NCBI GenBank assembly: GCA_028023455.1
Contig: JAQFVV010000002.1
Location: 31,751,725-31,815,724, forward strand
Reading direction: 5' to 3'
DNA length: 64,000 nt
Source of the DNA: Epiperipatus broadwayi
Taxonomy: Eukaryota > Onychophora > Udeonychophora > Euonychophora > Peripatidae
Under the pieces are notes generated by a model, which worked only from the letters and a program-made list of their open reading frames with translations, did not search any database and was not told the DNA's origin. Of the stretch, positions 23,441 through 36,059 are shown piece after piece (the stretch's first letter is position 1; every line of letters starts with the position of its first letter). The position numbers were made by a program, and so were the translations under genes.

Positions 23441-23775
23441 TTACCGATAAGTTAAGTGAAAAAGTTGTAGCTTACTCGCATAGTTTTTTTGGTTAGAATG
23501 ATCTCGGCCATTGGTTATTCGTTGATCTTGTAGTCTATTCCGAAGGTTAATCACAGAAGCTTTTCTAGTGTCCATCTTTTTAACGATGTCAGCTAAAGCC
23601 CCGGTCTACTCCTGCATGAAGGATTATTTCATCATGAAGTGGTCTTGGATTTAATAATCCAAAACCAGCCAAAGGAAAAAACAGACAAAACAAGACGTTT
23701 GTCAAACTGGTCTCTGCCTTTTATACTAGAAGCCCAGTTTTCAGACTTCTGCACATTATTATCATGGCATTTAGG
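23441..23775 (-). repeat. Repeat H copy 1 with TATA box and small ORF
   Basis: On the minus strand a TATAAAA box (23719-23725) precedes an ATG at 23573-23575. The frame is open for 44 codons (M-D-T-R-K-A-S-V-I-N-L-R-N-R-L, rich in Arg, Gln and Asn). It passes two potential splice donors (AGTAAGC and GGTAAGC) before TAA near 23441. The promoter part and the start of the frame match a second copy at 37490-37745 on the plus strand, so this is a dispersed repeat. It could be a 5' end of a retrotransposon or of a duplicated gene. The protein is not recognised. Confidence 0.5.
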
Positions 23776-25375
23776 TTCATAATCTTGTACATTCTTTATC
23801 ATTTTTCAATTACAAAGTCTTTATTTTTCCCATAATTCTGCCATCTTTAATTAGCTAAAATATTTTTCTTTTAGCTTATCTTTTTAATTTTTGAATTCTT
23901 TTACTTTATCAGGATTAGTAATCTGTGTGTCTTTTGTTGTCTCCAATTTCTACTTTTATTTTTAATTATGTAAAAAAATATAAATGACAATTTTAACTTT
24001 CACTGTGTGTTTCTTTTAGAAAAATAAATTATATTAATTAAAGCTTTTGAAAGTTTTAATGAATTTTTCTATGAAAGCACTCATTCCATTTAATACATGG
24101 GGTAAAGTCTTTAAAGAGTTCCATATATTTTTGTCTTGGTAAAATTTTTAGAATGTTTTTTAAATGATTTATAACCTTTGATACTTTAATTATAAAATAA
24201 CAGAAGATGGAGAAGAATTGGGTCTAATAGAACAATAAATGATGACAAAATTTTATTTTTTGAATTAATTCATTTATATAGGAAACTTTGAGAAAATCGC
24301 AATATATTATTTTTCTTCATTTGTATAATTGTAGAGTGGATAATTAGTAATTTCCTGAGAAATGAAATTAGGTAGCATTTCTAAGAAAACTGTTTACAAA
24401 GATTTTCATCAATATTAAAAACTGGGTTAAAACAAATGCATGCAGGTGTGTAGCAATTATTTAAATATTTGCTTTAAACTTTAGCACTAAACAACTTTTT
24501 TACATATTAGCATTGGCAAATGGCTTATAATTTTCCATATCAAAAATATTTTTAATTTTCAATTTTTAAAATACAATTTACTGAGATGAATATTTTTCAG
24601 ATGTTTTGTTTAGTTAATAGTTGAGAGGTATGCACTTAATATTTTAAAACATTTAAATAAAATATTATAGTTTAATAAAATTAAATATGTAATATTTTAA
24701 TGCAATATACTGTATTGTCTATACTGAAATTAATATAATTTAGAAGGTATTAAGTCTGACTTCAAATCCCTTCTAAATTAAAATTAAATATACAAACCAC
24801 AATGTTATGACAAATATTTATATTACAGATATTAAAATAAATGATTATTTATTTACTTCTCACAATAATTGAGATTTTATTTCAATTTTAAAATAAATTT
24901 ACTTAAATAATTTTAGATAGTATTCCTTTATATTTAAATATACATACATATTCTCATTTAATTCTTGCATTGAAAGTCTATGTCCCTACTGTAAATAGTT
25001 TTAGCATTATGTGTACACTAATACAAATATCACTTTACCACTCTCATTTAACTAACTTATTTACATGTATATAATATTATATATTTTATTAGTGTATTGT
25101 CTTCATTTTTTTAAAAGTTATATTTGTGTTGTTTTTAAAATTAAATAAAAAATCATGATTTTTTTCAAAATTATTACAAAAATTTCAAATGCTATAAAAA
25201 TACAGGGGAGACATCTTGGATTCTTTTACAAAATATTGCTTAATACGATAAATTTAAGATATTATTTTTATAATAAACCAATAAAAATTTTGAAGTTATG
25301 TTTATTATTATTATTTTAGAATACCAAATTAGCACAATAATATATATATATATATTGTAACGATATATAAATATG
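23776..25375. other. Unassigned stretch
   Basis: Very AT-rich sequence. No coding or RNA signal was seen. Confidence 0.4.
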
Positions 25376-25813
25376 TCGTTACATTAATTTAAAATAAAAA
25401 CTTAATAAAAGTTCGCAAATAAAAGTAAAAAACTAAACGCTAAAATTAAAATATTGTTAAACGTATATATTCGCACAGATGCTAAACTTTAAAAATATTT
25501 TTTTAATAAACAAAAAAAAAAGTATTTGAACGTATTTTTTTTAATAAAAAAATACAAGGTTGAAATATAAAAATATTTTAATAAAAAAATAACGTAAGTT
25601 AAAATAAAAACAGGTATTAATTAATTCCTGTAATCTGTAAATGGAAATGATTGCTTATTAATTATCTAAAAGCTGTTTAATTAAAAAGTCAGATGAAAAG
25701 TTAGATAAGAAAAGAAAGAGATTTTAGCTTGACCAATGGAAGCAAATAAAGGCCCGGACCATAACGAAAAAACAGAACAGTGACGTTTTTGTTCATGGAA
25801 TCCATAGGAGGAC

Positions 25814-25848
25814 TATAAAAAGAAAAAAATATTGAGTTCCAGTCAGTT
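25814..25848 (+). promoter_or_regulatory. TATA box plus Inr-like core promoter
   Basis: TATAAAA at 25814-25820 is followed by TCAGTT at 25843-25848. The A of the initiator lies 31 bases downstream of the first T of the TATA box, the spacing expected for an animal RNA polymerase II promoter; TCAGTY is the arthropod-style initiator. It lies inside repeat U1. No transcript evidence is available. Confidence 0.5.
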
Positions 25849-25952
25849 TTTCCAACTTGATTTGATGACAACGGTAAGACGCACTTGCCAATCTCTCTCA
25901 TTTTTTTTCTTTGTTTTAAAAAAAAATAAAATGAAAAGACTGTGATACCAGA

Positions 25953-26039
25953 ATGGAACCAGCTAATGCTACCTCCAGAACATTTTCTTCCAATGGAGAC
26001 GCCGTGGGAATTGCCAACGGGAACCTGGACTCTTCTACT
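25953..26039 (+). other. Candidate short first coding exon in U1
   Basis: An ATG 108 bases downstream of the predicted start site opens 29 codons: M-E-P-A-N-A-T-S-R-T-F-S-S-N-G-D-A-V-G. They are followed directly by GTAAGC, a good splice-donor match, at 26040. The composition is less AT-rich than its surroundings. No acceptor or second exon could be paired, the peptide is not recognised, and U2 does not preserve the frame. An AT-poor chance ORF cannot be excluded. Confidence 0.3.
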
Positions 26040-27452
26040 GTAAGCTATATTGACATGAACTCTAAATTTAAAAATAACTAAGAACTTTCGTTCAAGTTTA
26101 TGAACTTCTATCTGACTTTTAAGTTTAAAATCAAATTAATAATGTTTAATTTTATATGTTTTCCGATTGATAAAAATCATTTCCATTTTTTTTTTCTTAT
26201 TGTATAAATTTTTTAAATTTTAAATGATGAAATTTAGGTTGGGTATAGACGTTGCATAGATTCGTTAGCGGTTGATAATGTTGTGGTTTTCACATTCGAT
26301 TAGAATATATGTCAACGATATCACTGCAAGCATCTTACGATGAATGCTAATGGGATTTGTATATTCCCTATGTAAGTGACGTTTATCGATGATTTTGTAT
26401 TTTGATCAGTTGTGTTTGATTTGGAATGTTTTTGACCGTGGAATCTGTGTGGCTGATCTGTACTCAACATTTTGGAACAAATTTTATAAAATGCATTTGT
26501 GCGAACGTATTTAAATGTTAAATTTAAGTCAGGCGTGAATGGCTATATAGTTTTGTAAAGTTATATTAAGGGAGGGTAATCTTAGGTTATTCATTTCGTA
26601 GTTGAATTGGTTCAATGGATTGGATATATTTGTGTAATTAGTAGATGTAGTATGAGGTCTGCTATGGGCAGGATTATAGATATACACCACACACCCTCTG
26701 TTTGCCTATGGATGGGTTTGTAAATCGGCAGAAGACCGCAGTCCATTCCTATGGAGTTTTTTGTTTATTGTTCTACTTGCCAACAGATGTCACATTCCTG
26801 TTGGTGGAGAGTCAATGTCTTCTCTATTTCTACTTATTGTTCAGATGTACTTTCCTGACAGTATAGTATTTTGTGTTGTCGTATCATGCTACATTGAATA
26901 CATGAATGTATCAGATGGATTGGCACCAGTTTGGTTGCGAAATTTGTGGCCTAAGGTTAAATCAGGGAAGAATATTTTCTTTTCAAATGCAGATCTATGT
27001 AGTCTATTCATACTTGACTAGCTAAATAAATAGTAAACTCATTATTTGCAATCTACTTAAATTTAGAATTAAAGATCAATATAAAAATATAAATGTTAAA
27101 CTTATTCCTCAAAATTTAAATGTTATTTTATATGTGCGTAAATAAATATTTTTATGTATTAATTTCTGGCAGTGACTTTTATTCTTTTATATTTAAGATA
27201 TAAAATTTATAGATTTTTATCTCTGCGTCTCCGCTGAGCTAGTGACTTGGGCTAACGATCGGAATATTTAAATAAAGTGGAATCTTAACAGCGCGTATCT
27301 GCCTACTCTATAAATTTTTCTAGGCTCAAATGCCTAGATGGCGCCCTGGTAGTTGCAGATATTGTTTTGGTGGTTAGATTTGATCTTCACTTTCATTTCG
27401 ATCGTTATAATATATATAAAGGCATAAATAGTGTAATGGGCACATACGTTCG

Positions 27453-29640
27453 TTACATTGTTTTTTATTAGTAAACATTAAAAGAATAAAAGTTCGCCAA
27501 TAAAAACTTCTTTTTTTTAAGAATTAAAAATAAAAAAAATCATCTTAAACTCGCATATATATAAAATCGCACAGATAAATAATTATTAAAATAAAACTTT
27601 ATTAAAGAAAAAGTATTTTAAAACTAAATATTCAGAAAAGATTTAGAGATAAAAATATATGTTTAAGTTTGAAAACAGTTTAATTAATCTTTTGTAAAAT
27701 GGAAATGATTATTTTAATTAGTAAACTAGCCTTGGGCATCTATAATGTATAAGCAACAGTCAGATAGGAAAACAATAGGAACAGAATGGCCAATGAAAGA
27801 AATTCATTGGGGAAATTGGACCTCAGCAAAAGGACCATCACATCGATGATGTAATGTCAATTCAATCCACAAAATTAATATAAAAGAACAAGTTTGGAAA
27901 TTATTAATAATGATAGATTAATTATTATTACGATGTGACTATATGTATTAGTATGGAGTTGGAGGTGAAGGGATTGAAAGACGCACTTTCAATTCCTTCA
28001 GCTGTTAAAGAAAAGGGAGTGAAACATCATTTCCTACATTGAGGACCAGTTAAAGCAAAAACCTCTGGATGGATAAATAAATCAGCCTACAGAATATCAA
28101 CCACTTTAGGATGGCATGGGAATTCACATTCATGGCAAGCAATGGATAAAGTAGGACGTTTTAAAAATCGTAAGAACTTTATATTCACTTGAAACAATAA
28201 GAACTCTAAATTTTAAAACTTTTTAGTAAATAATGCAATAGAATCCTATCTGACCAAACTAAATTCTTTATTAATAATGTTATTTGATGTATTTGTTATT
28301 TATTTATTTAAAATCATTTCCATTTATTTAATTTTGTTCTTTAAGTTTATTTATGATTTCTGTTTTCCAATAAATTAAAATATATCAATGTTAAACTTAA
28401 GTCGGGTGTGAATGGCTGTATAGATTTGTAAAGATATATTAGGGGAGGGTAATCTTAGGTTATTTGTGTCATTGTTAAATTGGGTCAATGGATTAGATAT
28501 ATTGATGTAGTTAGTAGATGTAGTCGGAGATTCGCTACTGGCAGAATCGTTTATATATACGCCACACTCACCCGTTTGCCTATGGAAGGAATTATAAGAC
28601 AGAGAACGCAGTTCCTTTCTATGGAGTTTTTTTTTTATTGTTCTTCTCGTTAGATAGATGTAATATTCCTATTTGATGAGAGTCAATGTCTTCTCTTAAC
28701 TTTTTGTGTTGCCATATTTCGTATTACATTGAATGCATCGATATATCAGATAAATTGATGCCAGTTTTGGCTGCGAACCTTTAGCCTAAGGTTAAATAGG
28801 GATAGAATGTTTTATTTTCAAATGCAAATCTATATAGTCTATTCATACTCAACACTAAATAAAAATGCATTAAATTTAAGTTGTTTATAGATGCTTGCAT
28901 GGATTGGTTATCGGTTAAGTATGTTTTGGGTTTTCATATTTGATCAAAATATATAGACATTCGATAAATAATGATACCTTACGGTGAGTATCTAAAATGT
29001 ATTTATTCGGATGTCTTTTAAGTTATTTGTGACAATGCAAGTATCTTATGGTGCATACTACTGGGTTACTTATAAATTTCCCTCTGCAATTGTCAGTATC
29101 AATGATTTTATATTTTGATCGTTTATGTTTATTTTGAAATGTATTTAACCGTTGTAATCTGTGTAACCGATCTATACTCAACATTATTAAAACAAATTTT
29201 TATAATTCCATCTGTGCGAACTTAATTAAAATGTAAACTTATAATATAATAGAAATTAAAAATGTAAATTAAAATCTAAAGTAAAGTTAAAAATAATGTT
29301 AAATGTTAAAATGTAAACTGATACTAAAACAATTTTCAATCTTATATATATATGTGCATAAATAAATGTTTGTATGCTAATTACTGGCAGTGGCTTATTT
29401 TATTCTTTTTTATATACTCTTAGATTATATTATTTAATCTCTGCTATTCCACTGAGCTAGTGACATGGGCTAATGACCGGAACCAAAATATTTAAAAAAA
29501 AAAAAAAAAAATTTTTTTTTTTTTGTTGACTTACGTATCTGCCTACTTTATAAATTTTTCTAGGTTCAAATGCCTAGATGGCGCCCTGTAGTGAAGTTTA
29601 CGTAAGTCTATAATTTCCGGATTGTTACAATAGTACTAGT
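27453..29640 (+). repeat. 2.1-kb unit U2 (second of a tandem pair)
   Basis: A diverged direct repeat of U1, starting at the second CGTTACATTG. It ends after CAAATGCCTAGATGGCGCCC near 29590, followed by GTTACAATAG. It contains an A/T homopolymer block at about 29493-29524 that U1 lacks, and a TATAAAA near 27888. No open frame is conserved between the units. Confidence 0.7.
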
Positions 29641-31164
29641 AAAATGGACTGTTCCATTTTCACGTCACATTGTTATGTGATGTGAAATACAAATTGTGTA
29701 AGCCCAGTATAAAAAGACGTAACTGGCAAATTGCATTTCAAGTTTATTATAATATGTTTATATTTTCTTATTTTGTAACTGTATTCTTAATTCTGCACCA
29801 GTTTCACACTCCTCTTCTCTTGACGCCCTCGTGACTTGCTTATTGCTGTTAGCTAATCCTGGTTATTATGTATAAGTGTGTGGGTGCATGCATCTATGTG
29901 TGTGTTAATCACAAGATGCACTACATAAAAGTATTTTTCAAAAACTAATTTATTGATTCAAATATATTTATGACCTTTAAAAAAACATATAAAAAATAAA
30001 TAATATTGCTCAGGAGATCTTAAAAAGTTTGAGTGCGGGAAGTGATATAACTGACACTACCCGTGGAAATTGCACTAGTGCTACTACTGCATTAAACCAT
30101 GCAAGGCAAAATTAAAAAATTATAACAAGGTACAGTAATTAAAAAAAATTAAAATCACATTTGTGAACAATAATTTATATCCTGAGCAGACATAAAATCC
30201 TTTATACCCAATTTAAAAAAATAATCAAAGGGTTTTATTTATTTGGACATCATAAAAAAATTTTGAGCATCAGAAATGACAGGCTCGACCCTAATGCACT
30301 TTGAACTCTACCAGTCTACCATTGCATCAATGCATGCAGGTTTAGTAAAATTATTTTACTCCAATTTTGATAGCTAAATCTGAAGGTGTGTAGATAAGAC
30401 TTCAGCGTAGAGATTTTCTATCAATCCATGGACCAGCGCAATGTGTTCTTTTTTCTAGATCTTTTTTCCCCATCTCTTTGTGACAATCACACATAAAATA
30501 ATATTAGACTTTGTTTTTACTTTGGGTCAAGATTTAAGAAAGATTCTATTTTAATTTTCAGATATGGATACCCAAACATCAAAAATTCATCAATAGCTGA
30601 AACCTTCAATATTATTATTTATTACCTATTTTCATCCTGATTTTTAAAAGTTTACTAAGCCAGCATCTCATTAATACTTAACATTTTTTAATTTGTATTT
30701 AATTAGACATTTTAAATTTTGTATATGCTTAATAAATTTATAAAAATAAATAAAAATAAATTCTCTTACGTCTCCTAATCCAAAAATTCTGAAATTTTAC
30801 AATTCCCCTATTCTATTTATAAGTATAAAATCATGTCTAAAAATAGTCGGAAAGATCTTTGAATTACTTTTTTCGCGTAATGCCTCCTTCCGTCTTCATA
30901 TGAAAATTTTAATGAATAGGATTTTTAAAATAATGGGGTCAAACATAGACAAGATAAAATATTTAATCAGTCAACTGAGTATAAATTTTTCCTCTCTTTG
31001 ATTGTTTCCATCTTAGAATTTGATTGTTATTTGGAACCCACTAAAAGAGGTATTCCAAAAATCCAATCTGTATGTACTGGATACTCTAAATATAATAACT
31101 TTAATGCCTATTTTAGCACTTCCTTGGGATAAACATGAATTAAATTTTAAGACAGTAACAATTT
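29641..31164. other. Unassigned stretch
   Basis: AT-rich sequence. A TATAAAAAG at 29709 lacks a matching initiator or frame. No gene recognised. Confidence 0.4.
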
Positions 31165-31480
31165 TCTTCTTAGAATATTGCCACCTAGTGCAAGCCATAA
31201 TACTCAATGGATGCTAACAAGTTAGTTCATCAAAATCCTTACCTAGTATCTACTCATACAATATCCCCAAACTAGTTTTTAGCTTATAGCTTTCATCAAT
31301 GATAAATCTTGGATCCTACAGCACTGCACCTAGATTTTGGATCTAATTCATTCTTTCAACAGCCACATTTCACCCTTTTAGTTAACTACAAAGCAAACTG
31401 AAACACAATAATGTTTTCAATCCAAACTAATTTGTTTATAGTAATGTAGTCATGTGTTATTATAGTGGCTAAACATTACT
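31165..31480 (-). mobile_element. Family D fragment
   Basis: Shares CACCTAGTGCAAGCCATAAT, TATCTACTCATACAATATCCCC, AGCTTTCATCA and CAGCACTGCACC with other D copies. The hammerhead position (31262-31315, minus) is mutated: TTGATGA for CTGATGA, AAAAAC for GAAAC, GTT for GTC. Confidence 0.75.
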
Positions 31481-31905
31481 TTTTTATACAAGATTACCTC
31501 TTAATATAAAATTACTTTGTATTGCTTTCAAACATATCCTTTTATATCTTTCAATACTATACCAAATCATATAATGCTTTTAATTTAATTCCTTATTGTT
31601 CAGTTGACCTCAGGTTTTTTCCCATTCTTTTTATAATCAGTATTTAGAATAGTAATTTTATGAATAAAAATATTTTTTATTTTAATTTTATTCATTTTAT
31701 CAAAGCTCTAAGCCTAATATATAATTTGTAACCTTATTATTTATACAGCTATTAATGTTTTCTTCTCTAATTTTCTCTTTCTTATAATTTCTCCATACCT
31801 CTTTATCATTTTGTCACTTAATTATAATTGATTTTTTTTTCATATGTCATTTTATATATGCATTCTGTAATAGATTATTAGCTGTTGTTTTGTACTTTAA
31901 ATAAA
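31481..31905. other. Unassigned spacer
   Basis: AT-rich sequence with no feature. Confidence 0.4.
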
Positions 31906-32124
<219 letters not shown>

Positions 32125-32757
32125 TACAAAGATTAAACTTTTTATATCCTTAGTTCTTCCCATCTTGGAGTATGGTTCAATTAAATGGAATCCTCATAAC
32201 AGGACAGATATCACAAGAATTCAGTCTGTTTTTGACAAATTTGTAAAATTAAATAATTTAAGTAATGAACACTATATTGATTTACTGCTGAGATGAAAAA
32301 CAAGAGATCTCAAATTTCTTCATAAATTTATTTCGCAGAATATTTCTGTATCTAATTTGCTTTCTAATTTAGGTGTTAAGAAACAGAATTATAATACTAG
32401 TACTCACAATATTTTTGAACTGAAAATTTGTAAATCTGATGTATTAAGATTTTCTCTTTTATTTCGTTTACCTAGAACTTATAACAAAGATTTTGGTAAT
32501 GATGATATTTTTAATTTGGATTTTAAACAATTCACTAAAGTCCTCATAAAAAAATATTATCCTTGATTTCATTTGATATATTGCCTTTTTATTTATTTGT
32601 GCATTTTATTGTTTTTCTATTTTATTGGTATTATTTATTTTATTATTATTATTTTTTTAATGCTTATTTAGATTTGTATCTAATAATTACATTACTGTGC
32701 AATCTATAATTGGCTAAATGCTGTTGATATGTACATTAAATAAATAAAGAATTGAAT
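32125..32757 (+). pseudogene. Non-LTR LINE 3' end (RT C-terminus and 3' UTR)
   Basis: The plus-strand frame reads K-L-F-I-S-L-V-L-P-I-L-E-Y-G-S-I-K-W-N-P, then R-I-Q-S-V-F-D-K-F, L-K-F-L-H-K-F, and finally F-K-Q-F-T-K-V-L with a stop at 32564-32566. This is the post-RT C-terminal region of jockey/CR1-like LINEs (L-P-x-L-E-Y-G-S-x-x-W, R-I-Q-x-x-Q). One in-frame TGA occurs near 32294. A 3' UTR of about 190 bases ends in AATAAATAAAG and leads into ATT repeats. It is 5' truncated and differs from the RTE family elsewhere in the window. Confidence 0.8.
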
Positions 32758-32990
<233 letters not shown>

Positions 32991-34378
32991 AAATAATTCA
33001 TTTTAATACTAATAAGATAAGTTTAGAACTTATAAAATTTTTATAAATATTTATTACAGCATACTACATTTGAGATATTAAAAAAGATAAAACTATATAC
33101 ATTTATTAAAATTAGAAACATTGAATTATATTCTAAAATCAATATTTGAAGATATATAATTTTGTTTATTATTAGTTTAAAAGATAAAGAATTTTTGTTT
33201 TTATATTTTATAGTTCATATCTTAAACTTGAAACAATAGATATTTGGCTGTATTAAAATAAGCTAATATAGAGAGACTTCTACATTCATGGTGTCATCAT
33301 TCATTGATCCATTTAACCAACATTGGGTACAAACTAGTTTTGTAACATTAATACTACAACCAGTATCTGATACCGCTCCTAAGAAAAATATCATTTTTAT
33401 GATCTCAATTTTGATTTTTTAATTATAAGTATTGTTTACAGTATTACAAATTAAAAATATATAACTATAAAATTCCAAAAAAATGTAAATAAAATTATTT
33501 TTGTTTAGAATAGTTTATAACTGAAATTAGTTGGTTTATTTCTATTAGTAAAGGAATGATCTATTTTTATAATAAATATAATTGATTTTTACTATTGTAA
33601 GAATTACTTACAATAATTATTTTTATGTTTGTTTTTTAAAAGTAGAAAAAAATAATCACAGATTACAAAAATTATTTACATTTAGACTACAACTGATATG
33701 AGATATCATTAAATCCCCAAAATGCCATAAAACTTACACTATATGAGAAAAATTCAAACTAATTTGATTTTTTCAAAATGCAGATACTCCAGTTGAAACC
33801 ATTAAATGTTTATCCACTACCAAAAAAATATTTAATAAATAAAAAGATATTTTTTAAATATAAAGTTGTTAATATATAGTCACTTAAATATCTTGCATTG
33901 TTAAACCACTAAACATCACATGATCACTATTTCTTATGCTATTTTGCATTATATTTTTATCAATATTTATTACATTTATGCAAAAAGTGTATGCAAATAT
34001 AGATATAATTTTAATACAACTGTAATTATATATATATAACTTGTATTTTTTTTGCTTTAAAAATGTTTTATTTCTTTTAAAAATTGTTTACTCACCAATA
34101 CTATGACATTTAATTGTTCTCCCTGGTGAGACGTTTTGTAAGCTTTAAACTTTTGATTTTAATATCAAAATTCAATAAATTGAACTCAATTTAGTAGAAA
34201 TATGTTTTCAATAAAAAATTCTAAAAATTCATATTTGTATTTTGCAAATATTGAAAAAATAAGATTGTGATGAAAGTTAAGGACATTTTCAACATTGAAC
34301 ATCTTGGCAAAAAAGAGTAACTTTAGAAAATGAATATCCTTTTAACTGAAATTTGTATTTGAAATGTGAACAAAAAAT
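32991..34378. other. Unassigned, with a family D terminus
   Basis: Mostly AT-rich sequence. At 33903-33945, TTAAACCACTAAACATCACATG and ATCACTATTTCTTATGCT match the outer end of family D, without the rest of the element. Confidence 0.55.
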
Positions 34379-34497
34379 ATTCAACATCAAGCATTGGTGG
34401 TTTAGAGGTCAGCACAGCTGCTTTACAAGCAGTTGTCTCATATTAGCTGGTTCACTTCCTGGCCGATGCTATGACACATGGAAAAAAAAAATTCAAC
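34379..34497 (+). mobile_element. Val-tRNA-like SINE, copy 1
   Basis: A tRNA-shaped sequence: acceptor GCATTGG (34391-34397) pairs with CCGATGC (34463-34469). A D-arm with TGGTTTAGAGGTC is followed by the anticodon arm CTGC TTTACAA GCAG (anticodon UAC, valine) and a degenerate T-arm GGTTCACTTCC. A poly(A) run of about 10 follows, and ATTCAAC flanks both ends (34379-34385 and 34491-34497). Extra bases between anticodon arm and T-arm show it is not a functional tRNA. Confidence 0.8.
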
Positions 34498-35035
34498 TCT
34501 GATAAATGTATCAAATTCTGCTTTCAAATATTAAAATGGGTTTCTACGTTTTAGAATATCTCAAATTATTATAATATGATGTCTTCAGTGGTGTATTAGA
34601 TGTTGTTTTTATAAATTGTGTTTATCAGTGTTTGGTGTGGTTTTTTAACATTATGCCATAACTTATTACCTTCTATTTTTAAAAATAAAACATATAGGTA
34701 TAAAATAACAGTGTAATAATGTATACATTTGATTTTTAATAATTATCATACAATTATTGTGTAAAATATAATTATGTATCTTAATAAACCTTGCAAAAGA
34801 ACAAGTTTTTAGTATACAAAAATGTGTGTTGATGTATTAAATCAATCAAAGAGAAGAAGGTAGTACTAAAACTCTTTAACTTTGTTTCTATTGATTATAC
34901 TTGCCTTTTTCAAAAAAATTAATTAAAAATCATTATTTTTAAAACTAAATGTATTTATGAATTAAACAAAATTAGTAAAATATCTCAATAGATGACTATA
35001 TAAATGTAATTTTTAAAAAATACTTACAGTCAAAA
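34498..35035. other. Unassigned spacer
   Basis: AT-rich sequence with no feature recognised. Confidence 0.4.
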
Positions 35036-35290
35036 TAAGAGTCATAGATCACATGACCCTATTTCTTAAGCTTGTAAGTTATAAACAATGAGGATTGCCA
35101 ATTCCTCAACAAACTTTGTGATAAATCCTTATCCAGAGCCAGCATTGAAAATATCTCTGTTAGGAACCCCCCCAAACCCCTGACCATGGTTTCATGCTTT
35201 GGCACTCCTCAGAGAGGTGCCAGAGTAGGTTCAGACACTAGGATTTCTCTGACTGAAGGTTTCCTTGGTGATGTGAGTGAAAGTTAACTG
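35036..35290 (-). mobile_element. Family D-prime element with hammerhead, copy 1
   Basis: Starts with TAGATCACATGACCC and TTCTTAAGCTTG, which parallels 44925-44965 and the outer end of family D. It contains an unusually GC-rich central block (35160-35235) that forms the hammerhead on the minus strand. No coding capacity. Confidence 0.65.
35176..35218 (-). ncRNA. Hammerhead ribozyme motif (family D-prime, copy 1)
   Basis: Minus strand: stem I ACCUCU; CUGAGGA; stem II GUGC/GCAU with loop CAAA; GAAA; stem III ACC/GGU around AU; cleavage triplet GUC; then AGGGGU completing stem I (6 bp, one G-U). Every conserved core base is present and the whole motif takes 43 bases. The predicted cut is between 35182 and 35181. 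The first pair of stem II is G-U instead of G-C. The tiny palindromic stem III is the form known from PLE and retrozyme hammerheads, which work best as dimers. Confidence 0.8.
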
Positions 35291-36059
35291 TTAATTTTTT
35301 TTATTTTTCAAACAAATATTTGTTACTAAAAAAATTTTTGATAAAAATTTGTTCTAAATTCTATTAGAATTCTCTTACAAATAATTTTTAAAATCGTAAA
35401 AGTGCACTCAAAAGATTGGAAATTTGAAAGTGCAATAAGAAAAGAAAGAGATTTTTAGGAATACATATTATTATTGTTGTTGTTTTAATCTGAAATGTTC
35501 TGTAAGTATGTATTTCTTTTCTTTCTTTCTATATATGTTGATATGAATATTTTCATGGATTACAGATGTAAATGATATATTTTGCAGGTTCATCCATGTA
35601 TGATTTTGATTATGAACATACTGATGTTTCAGTTTGATTACACAAGCTATCAACTGGATATTGAATTGAATATTATAAAGATGTTTGTAGAAGTGCTGTA
35701 AACACCGTTTTTTAACAATGTTACTGTTCCAACAAAAATGGGTATAGAAAATTGAAAAATAAAGGTCAGAAAATCTTCAGAATTATGGTGTTTTTTTAAT
35801 TACTCCAAATAGGGAGAAGTTTGCATGTGGAATCATGTTTATTTATACAATGTGGTCATTTTAGTACCTCAATAACTTCTCTGATCTTATATTGGTAGAC
35901 AATGTCACATCTGAAAAGGATCCTGGAATTAGAGAAATCAATCTTGTGACCTGAATTTGTAGCATGGAGTGAGAGTGCTGACGATGATGAGTGTTGCTTA
36001 ACTGAATTAGCATGTTCATCTGATGCAATGATTGCTCATAACTACATAAGAAGCTTTAC
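35291..36059. other. Unassigned stretch
   Basis: AT-rich sequence. The short frames show no domain. Confidence 0.4.

Larger units (their letters stand above)
25355..27452 (+). repeat. 2.1-kb unit U1 (first of a tandem pair)
   Basis: The unit starts near TGTAACGATATATAAATATG and the mirror TCGTTACA at 25373-25380. It matches U2 (27453-29640) in the same order: AAAAGTTCGC(C)AATAAAA, TGGAAATGATT, GTGAATGGCTATATAG, GGGAGGGTAATCTTAGGTTA, TTTGCCTATGGA, GAGAGTCAATGTCTTCTC, TCTGGCAGTG, GAGCTAGTGAC, and CAAATGCCTAGATGGCGCCC. The two lie head to tail without internal sequence. They could be LTRs lacking an interior, a tandem duplication, or two independent insertions. The 86-codon frame at 26761-27021 is not conserved in U2. 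Confidence 0.75.

Noticed and set aside
26761-27021. 86-codon frame in unit U1
   Set aside because: The aligned part of U2 has frameshifts and stops, so the frame is not conserved between copies.
27225-29475. Box A-like TAGCTCAGCGG (minus strand) in U1 and TAGCTCAGTGG in U2
   Set aside because: No box B or cloverleaf follows in either copy, so it was not called as a tRNA or SINE head.
29705-29745. TATAAAAAG as a second promoter
   Set aside because: There is no initiator at the right distance and no conserved frame downstream.
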